DNA of 64,000 bases from Cheilinus undulatus (taxonomy: Eukaryota; Chordata; Actinopteri; Labriformes; Labridae), in the NCBI RefSeq assembly GCF_018320785.1, contig NC_054865.1, forward strand, positions 39,621,398 to 39,685,397, in the 5' to 3' direction. Shown here piece after piece: positions 60,175 through 64,000 of the stretch. The stretch's first letter is position 1; the number at the start of each line of letters is the position of its first letter. Below the pieces are notes generated by a model. That model ran no database searches and was not told the DNA's origin. It saw nothing but the letters and a program-made list of their open reading frames with translations. The position numbers and the translations under genes are program-made.

Positions 60175-62407
60175 GCCCTAACTTCCATACTTTTCTTTTT
60201 TAAGTGGCAGAAAGAGGCTTCCACAGGTATGGATTTCTCAACTGCTGGTGACCCCTTATGAGCCAGAGCACAACCTTTTATTTCCATCTCTCTTCCTTTA
60301 TATATTCTGCTGTTCTTACACTATTTATCTATGTCTATTCTTAACATCTTTTCACATTTTAATTCACTTACATGCTCCTCTATCTCTTATTTATGTTTTA
60401 TGTTCTACCTTTTTAATCTCTAGTGATTAGTCATCTCTGAAAGTTTTGTTATACCATTTGTTCATATCATCATCTTCTTATTGTCTTTTAATGATTTTCT
60501 TTCTAATGACTATTTTAACAGTCACGCAGTATGTAGTACATTCAGAAAGTTTTCAGCCCCCTTTAGTTCTTTCAGTTTTGTTATGTTGCAGCCTGATGCT
60601 AGAGTTGTTTCAATTATTTTTCTCTCATGAATCTACACTCAGTACCCCATAATAACAACATGAAAACAGAAATTATTTTTTTTCATTAATGAAAAATAAA
60701 ATAAACCTTGGCTTTCATGTGGAGTTTTTGCAAACTCCAAGCAGCTTTTGCATTGAGGGGAGACTTTTGTCTATCCACTCTGCCACACTTTTAGATCAGT
60801 GGAGGGCTTCAGTGATGGTTCCCCTTCTGGAACTTTGTCCCATCTCCACACAGGATCTCTGGAGCTCAGTCAGAGAGACCATCAGGCTCTTGGTCACCTC
60901 TCTTACTAAGGCTCTTCCCCCCGATAGCTCTGTTTGTCTGGAAGACCAGCTCTTAGAAGAGTCCTGGTTGTGCCAAACTTCTTCCATATGAGAATTAGAG
61001 AGGCCACGGTGCTCTTGGGAACCTTCAGTGCAGCAGATTTTTTTGTTGCCTTCATCAGCCTTGCAGGCAGTTTCTTTGACCTAATGGCTTGGTTTTTGCA
61101 AACACTTTTTTATAGTTAATAAATTTGCAAAAATGTCTAAAATTCTGTTTTGACTTTGTCATGATGGAGTACTGAGTGTAGATTAATGAGAACAAAAGAA
61201 AATGTTTTTACTGTAGCATCAGGCTACAACATAACGAAACTGAAAAAGTGAAAGATCTAAATACCTTCTGAGTGCACTGTACTCCACACAACAGTCATGA
61301 GAGCTAGTTAGTATAAAATAATATTAACTTGTGATGTAAATATGTCTTTTTTATCTGTTACAGTGAGACAATCTTGTAGTCACTGGAGAGCACTTTTATT
61401 AACAACGAGATAAAAACATGCAAATGGCTGGTTTAAGAAAACCCTGGTTGGTGACTTGTCACAGAACCTTAGACTCTACTGTAGCACATTGCTATTGTTT
61501 GTTTTTATTCAGTTTTACCAAACTGATTAATTTTCAGGTGAGGCAAGGTATGGGCGACAGGTATTCAATATTACAACATCTCCACTGACTAAGGCTTTAA
61601 AGGAGTGCAGGGAATTTTGTTATTTTCACAACACTGGAACAAAAACTTCTCATGTACCTGGGACTGAAAACTCAGAGACAGAGCCAACAAACTGGCTCTT
61701 GGTGAAGGTGGGTCTGTTGTCGTTCTGATCCAGTACCACGATCTCTATGGTGGTAGGGTTCTCCAGTCTTTCTCCACTGGGGGACAGCGCAAATGCTTTC
61801 AGCTAAACACACACAAATACAAGAAACAAATGCTGCTGAGTGAACACTCCAGTGATGATATATGTATGGTGAATTTCCACCAATCCAACATTTCCCTTTG
61901 GGTATTTGTGGTATATGTTCACAACACATGCTGGAAATGGCAGAAAGAAATGTGCAGGATGTTTGGTTCAAATTCATGGGTTACATCACCAGTCATCTGG
62001 TAGAAGCACTCTGAAGTTTCTCCCAAGATGCCCATAAAGGCCCTCGGAAAGTGACCTCTGGCTGTTTGTGCTGGTGTCTGAGACACTGATAAATGATTTG
62101 AGGCGAACACATGGACCTATGCTCTGAAACATGTGCAGAGTCTTATGGAGTCTTGTATGATTTGTGCGAAGTACTTCTGCTTGATTGTACTTAAAAGTGC
62201 ACTTTGAGAGTCTGGTCGTTTGTAATGTTACTCCCATTAATGTTTTCTTACCGTGAAGCTGCTGTATTTCTCTCTGTCCAGCGGCCGTTTGCTCCTGATT
62301 ATTCCTGTTTTATCATCAATCTCAAACAGATTCTTGGGCTCCTGGTCAACTCCTGGTCCTTCTAACTTGTAGATCACCACGCCAGTGAAGATTTTGTCCG
62401 ATTTGAT
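53162..62407 (-). CDS. cdh15: M-cadherin (cadherin-15), 12 C-terminal coding exons; 5' end outside window
   Basis: Classical cadherin of muscle: calcium-dependent adhesion outside, catenin binding inside. Exons in transcript order: 62407-62252, 61802-61658, 59311-59130, 59045-58917, 58758-58576, 58115-57871, 57783-57647, 56698-56468, 56379-56140, 55152-55004, 54718-54527, 53362-53162. Splice sites are GT-AG and phases fit: 2190 nt, 729 codons plus TAG. Seen: EC1 from [11 protein letters not shown]; linker [14 protein letters not shown]2 with DADDP and LDRE; a linker [11 protein letters not shown]3 with [21 protein letters not shown]4; [11 protein letters not shown]5 with a Cys-rich end (CSCDSFGDC); membrane segment split across 56140/55152; p120 site region [16 protein letters not shown]; beta-catenin region [11 protein letters not shown]...[12 protein letters not shown] near the C-terminus. 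The cytoplasmic wording fits CDH15 better than CDH1/3. The tail stops at LYDPR, shorter than human. The signal peptide, prodomain and EC1 start are missing. Convergent with spg7. Confidence 0.93.
57025..57390. repeat. ~42-bp minisatellite in a cdh15 intron
   Basis: About eight diverged units, each with a GGGCACCAAAAGGGG-like core followed by a TTTGTCAAATTTTGTCTA-like stretch. Cores fall near 57064, 57106, 57151, 57190, 57235, 57278, 57319 and 57361. The 42-bp period is a multiple of three, so it makes a spurious repeated open frame on the minus strand. Confidence 0.75.
57419..57572 (+). mobile_element. tRNA-derived SINE, second copy
   Basis: Box A-like TGGCCAATTGGTTAAG (57424-57439) and box B-like GGTATCGGATCC (57485-57496). 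The body TTTCTGACTCTATCCTCTG is shared with the SINE at 51809-51984, and the tail is ATCTAAATAAAGCCC. It is older and more diverged. It lies in a cdh15 intron, antisense to that gene. No clear target duplication. Confidence 0.6.
59945..60170. repeat. ~20-bp minisatellite and poly-T run
   Basis: Units of the type CTCATAATTTTAACTTTTTA are repeated about nine times with small changes (roughly 59950-60135), followed by an uninterrupted T run at about 60144-60170. Confidence 0.85.
60536..61279. mobile_element. Tc1-type MITE with long inverted repeats and TA flanks
   Basis: TA occurs directly outside both ends (60534-60535 and 61280-61281). The left arm TTTTGTTATGTTGCAGCCTG then ATGCTA and the right arm's reverse complement (TTTCGTTATGTTGTAGCCTG then ATGCTA) match, as do the outer bases (CTCAGAAGGTATT-like). 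The inverted repeats are at least 60 bp. The interior is non-coding; short frames on both strands (60689-60991) are consequences of the repeat. Confidence 0.8.
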
Positions 62408-63480
62408 CTAAGCAGAGAGAGGACATCAAATTTATGATCTTCGCAACCTCATGGGGAAGTTGGGGGTAGGATTGTTAACCTCATGTTGTAACACCAGATG
62501 TGAGTATGTTGACAGTCAGGGACCTTGACACAAGAGTGTTTGAGCTCAGAGAGGCCTTTGACTTACGGCAGGAAATGAGATTCTGACCTAATAATAGCAG
62601 GGAGTCTATATTTTATGCATTCTGCATTCACTTTCTTTGACATATGGTCTGTTCTTCTTTTTCATCGCCTTATAAAAGTGGTTCAATATTTCTGCTTGTA
62701 CCTTAAGATTAATATGCTAACTGAATTTCTGTGACAGCCTGAACAAAACATTTACATTTCATCCGTCCTTTAAACTCTGACCTGCGTAAAGTGTCACATC
62801 CATTGTTAACACTTCAGTTAACAGTGCATGGCTTTTTAGAGGCTTGTTTAACTTTTCAAGGATTTAGGATTAAGTTGCAAAAACTACACAATTTTGCATA
62901 GCAGTCAATTTTTATCCAAATAATTTATCATTGCATGTCCATCCTTTAAGAAAACACCTGAATTTACTACTTAAATCTTTTCTTCTTTTGTCAGAATTCA
63001 CTGTATCATGTTTACATGTTTTTAAATGTAAACTTAATGAGCCAGTTAGCTGGTCAGTCAGGGGAAATTCTGCTGCATTAATGATGTTTCCTGACAAAAA
63101 ACAAGAAGTCTGCTTTTGTCAATATTCATTCCACATCGTTAAGATAAACAGATGATATGAATGGTTAGTTTGTCTGAAAACAAGCTACACCTACTTTATT
63201 ATGGCCTGTGTGAAAACAGAATAGACATTGTAAGTGTTGCCTCTTGGGCTTTGGTGAAGGTCAGTGATTAAAAGAGGACGTTAAGTGATTAAAAGGCAGG
63301 AACTTGGCTAGAAATGTAAATGATTCATGACACTGACTGCTGAAGCCTTATAACAGCTGTGTTACTAACAATCATACACTTGGCATAAGCCTCCGGATAT
63401 CAGGCTCTGTAATGCTCTCATTGTGGATTGTGTCTCTCATCGCTTTCATTGAAAGCAAGTTTGGAAAGAGATCTTTTTTT
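62408..63480. other. cdh15 intron; missing upstream exons not found here
   Basis: AT-rich sequence upstream of the first visible cdh15 exon. I looked on the minus strand for a phase-0 exon that could encode the start of EC1 and saw none, so the upstream exons probably lie beyond 64000. Confidence 0.5.
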
Positions 63481-63489
63481 CTGACCAGT

Positions 63490-64000
63490 ATAAACTAGAT
63501 GACTACAGCAAGAAAAAGCTGCTTGTATTAGAGCACTTTTGCTTTTTGAATGGATTTTAACCCAGATTTTATCCATACTCTGGACAGTAAGAAATACTGT
63601 GTAGCTCTTTTCATAGATTTATCCAAGGCATTTGACACTGTAGACCATGGTTTGCTGTTAAGTGTACTTAAGCATATTAGCTTGTCAAACCAAGCAGCTT
63701 CCTGGTTTACAAACTATCTGGGTGGTAGATCCCAGTGTGTCCAGATGGCTGGTGTTACCTCTTCCTTTCTGGAGGTCTCCAAAGGGGTGCCTCAAGGTTC
63801 GGTCTTAGGGCCTATTTTATTCTGTGTTTACATTAATAACCTGTGTAATAACTTGTCGAATGCCTCATATCATTTTTATTGCAGACGATACTGTAATTTA
63901 TTGTTGTTCAACATCGATAATTCAGGCTTTTGAGTTCTTGCAGTCTGCTTTTAATGTTGTTCAATCTCGTTTGCAGAAACTCAAACTAGTTCTAAATGCA
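63490..64000 (+). pseudogene. Second LINE reverse-transcriptase fragment, frameshifted and cut by window edge
   Basis: From about 63550 the frame reads LDSKKYCVALFIDLSKAFDT, VDH, then SWFTNYLGGRSQCVQ and SKGVPQGSVLGPILF, the palm motifs of a non-LTR reverse transcriptase. At about 63880 one extra base shifts the frame right at the FYADDT catalytic box; from there the correct frame (ADDTVIYCCS, then RLQKLKLVLNA) continues to the window end. Upstream coding is also shifted. It differs from the element at 43444 and is closer to L2-like sequences of fish. It is a dead copy inside the presumed cdh15 intron. Confidence 0.75.

Larger units (their letters stand above)
59312..61657 (-). other. cdh15 intron of 2.35 kb, repeat-rich
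   Basis: It separates the exon ending VSEFSVPG from the exon starting [14 protein letters not shown], which join in phase 1. It contains a TTTTGACTTTTTATCTCATAA minisatellite, a poly-T run and a complete Tc1-type MITE. No other exon was found. Confidence 0.8.

Noticed and set aside
60689..60991. 100-codon plus-strand frame
   Set aside because: Lies inside a non-autonomous Tc1-type MITE; resembles no transposase and recurs only as repeat sequence.
61672..61977. 101-codon minus-strand frame
   Set aside because: Out-of-frame shadow of the cdh15 exon at 61658-61802 extended into an intron.
53162..62407. Assignment of the cadherin to cdh1 or cdh3
   Set aside because: [16 protein letters not shown] is shared, but [29 protein letters not shown] and WGPRF fit M-cadherin, as does the position next to spg7.

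Overview
The window looks like nuclear DNA of a ray-finned (teleost) fish. It is AT-rich, its genes are split by GT-AG introns, and it is crowded with small DNA transposons typical of fish: Tc1-like, hAT-like and other MITE-like elements, plus a tRNA-derived SINE and two non-LTR retrotransposon fragments. No bacterial-style operon, CRISPR array, rRNA or free-standing tRNA gene was seen.

Two protein-coding genes can be read almost base by base. (1) spg7 (paraplegin, a mitochondrial m-AAA protease subunit) lies on the + strand from 40045 to 50090. Its 17 exons join in phase to 805 codons plus stop. (2) cdh15 (M-cadherin) lies on the - strand. Its last 12 coding exons lie between 62407 and 53162 and join in phase to 729 codons plus stop. 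The signal peptide, propeptide and first part of EC1 must lie beyond the right edge. The genes are convergent, and a 1.6-kb decayed Tc1 element carrying two later insertions fills almost all the space between them. In human 16q24.3, CDH15, ANKRD11 and SPG7 are also close together (established knowledge), so this is conserved synteny.

The left 36.7 kb has no recognisable coding exon. It is unique-looking AT-rich DNA with nested, decayed transposons. At about 36.7-37.4 kb there is a CpG-rich block with a CCAAT box and a strong splice donor, both on the - strand. I infer the promoter and non-coding first exon of a leftward gene whose long first intron may be the left third of the window. ANKRD11, which lies head-to-head with SPG7 in human, is the obvious candidate, but no ankrd11 coding exon is visible.

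Other notable structures: a hAT insertion with a perfect 8-bp target duplication at 30.4-32.5 kb, itself containing a MITE with ~50-bp inverted repeats; a SINE with a perfect 15-bp target duplication; a LINE with an intact 436-codon frame whose 3' tail abuts the splice donor of spg7 exon 10; and several minisatellites in introns. I did not find a convincing new biological system. The most unusual points are the LINE at the splice donor, an altered calcium-binding linker in cdh15, and two orphan overlapping frames near 37.6-38.1 kb.
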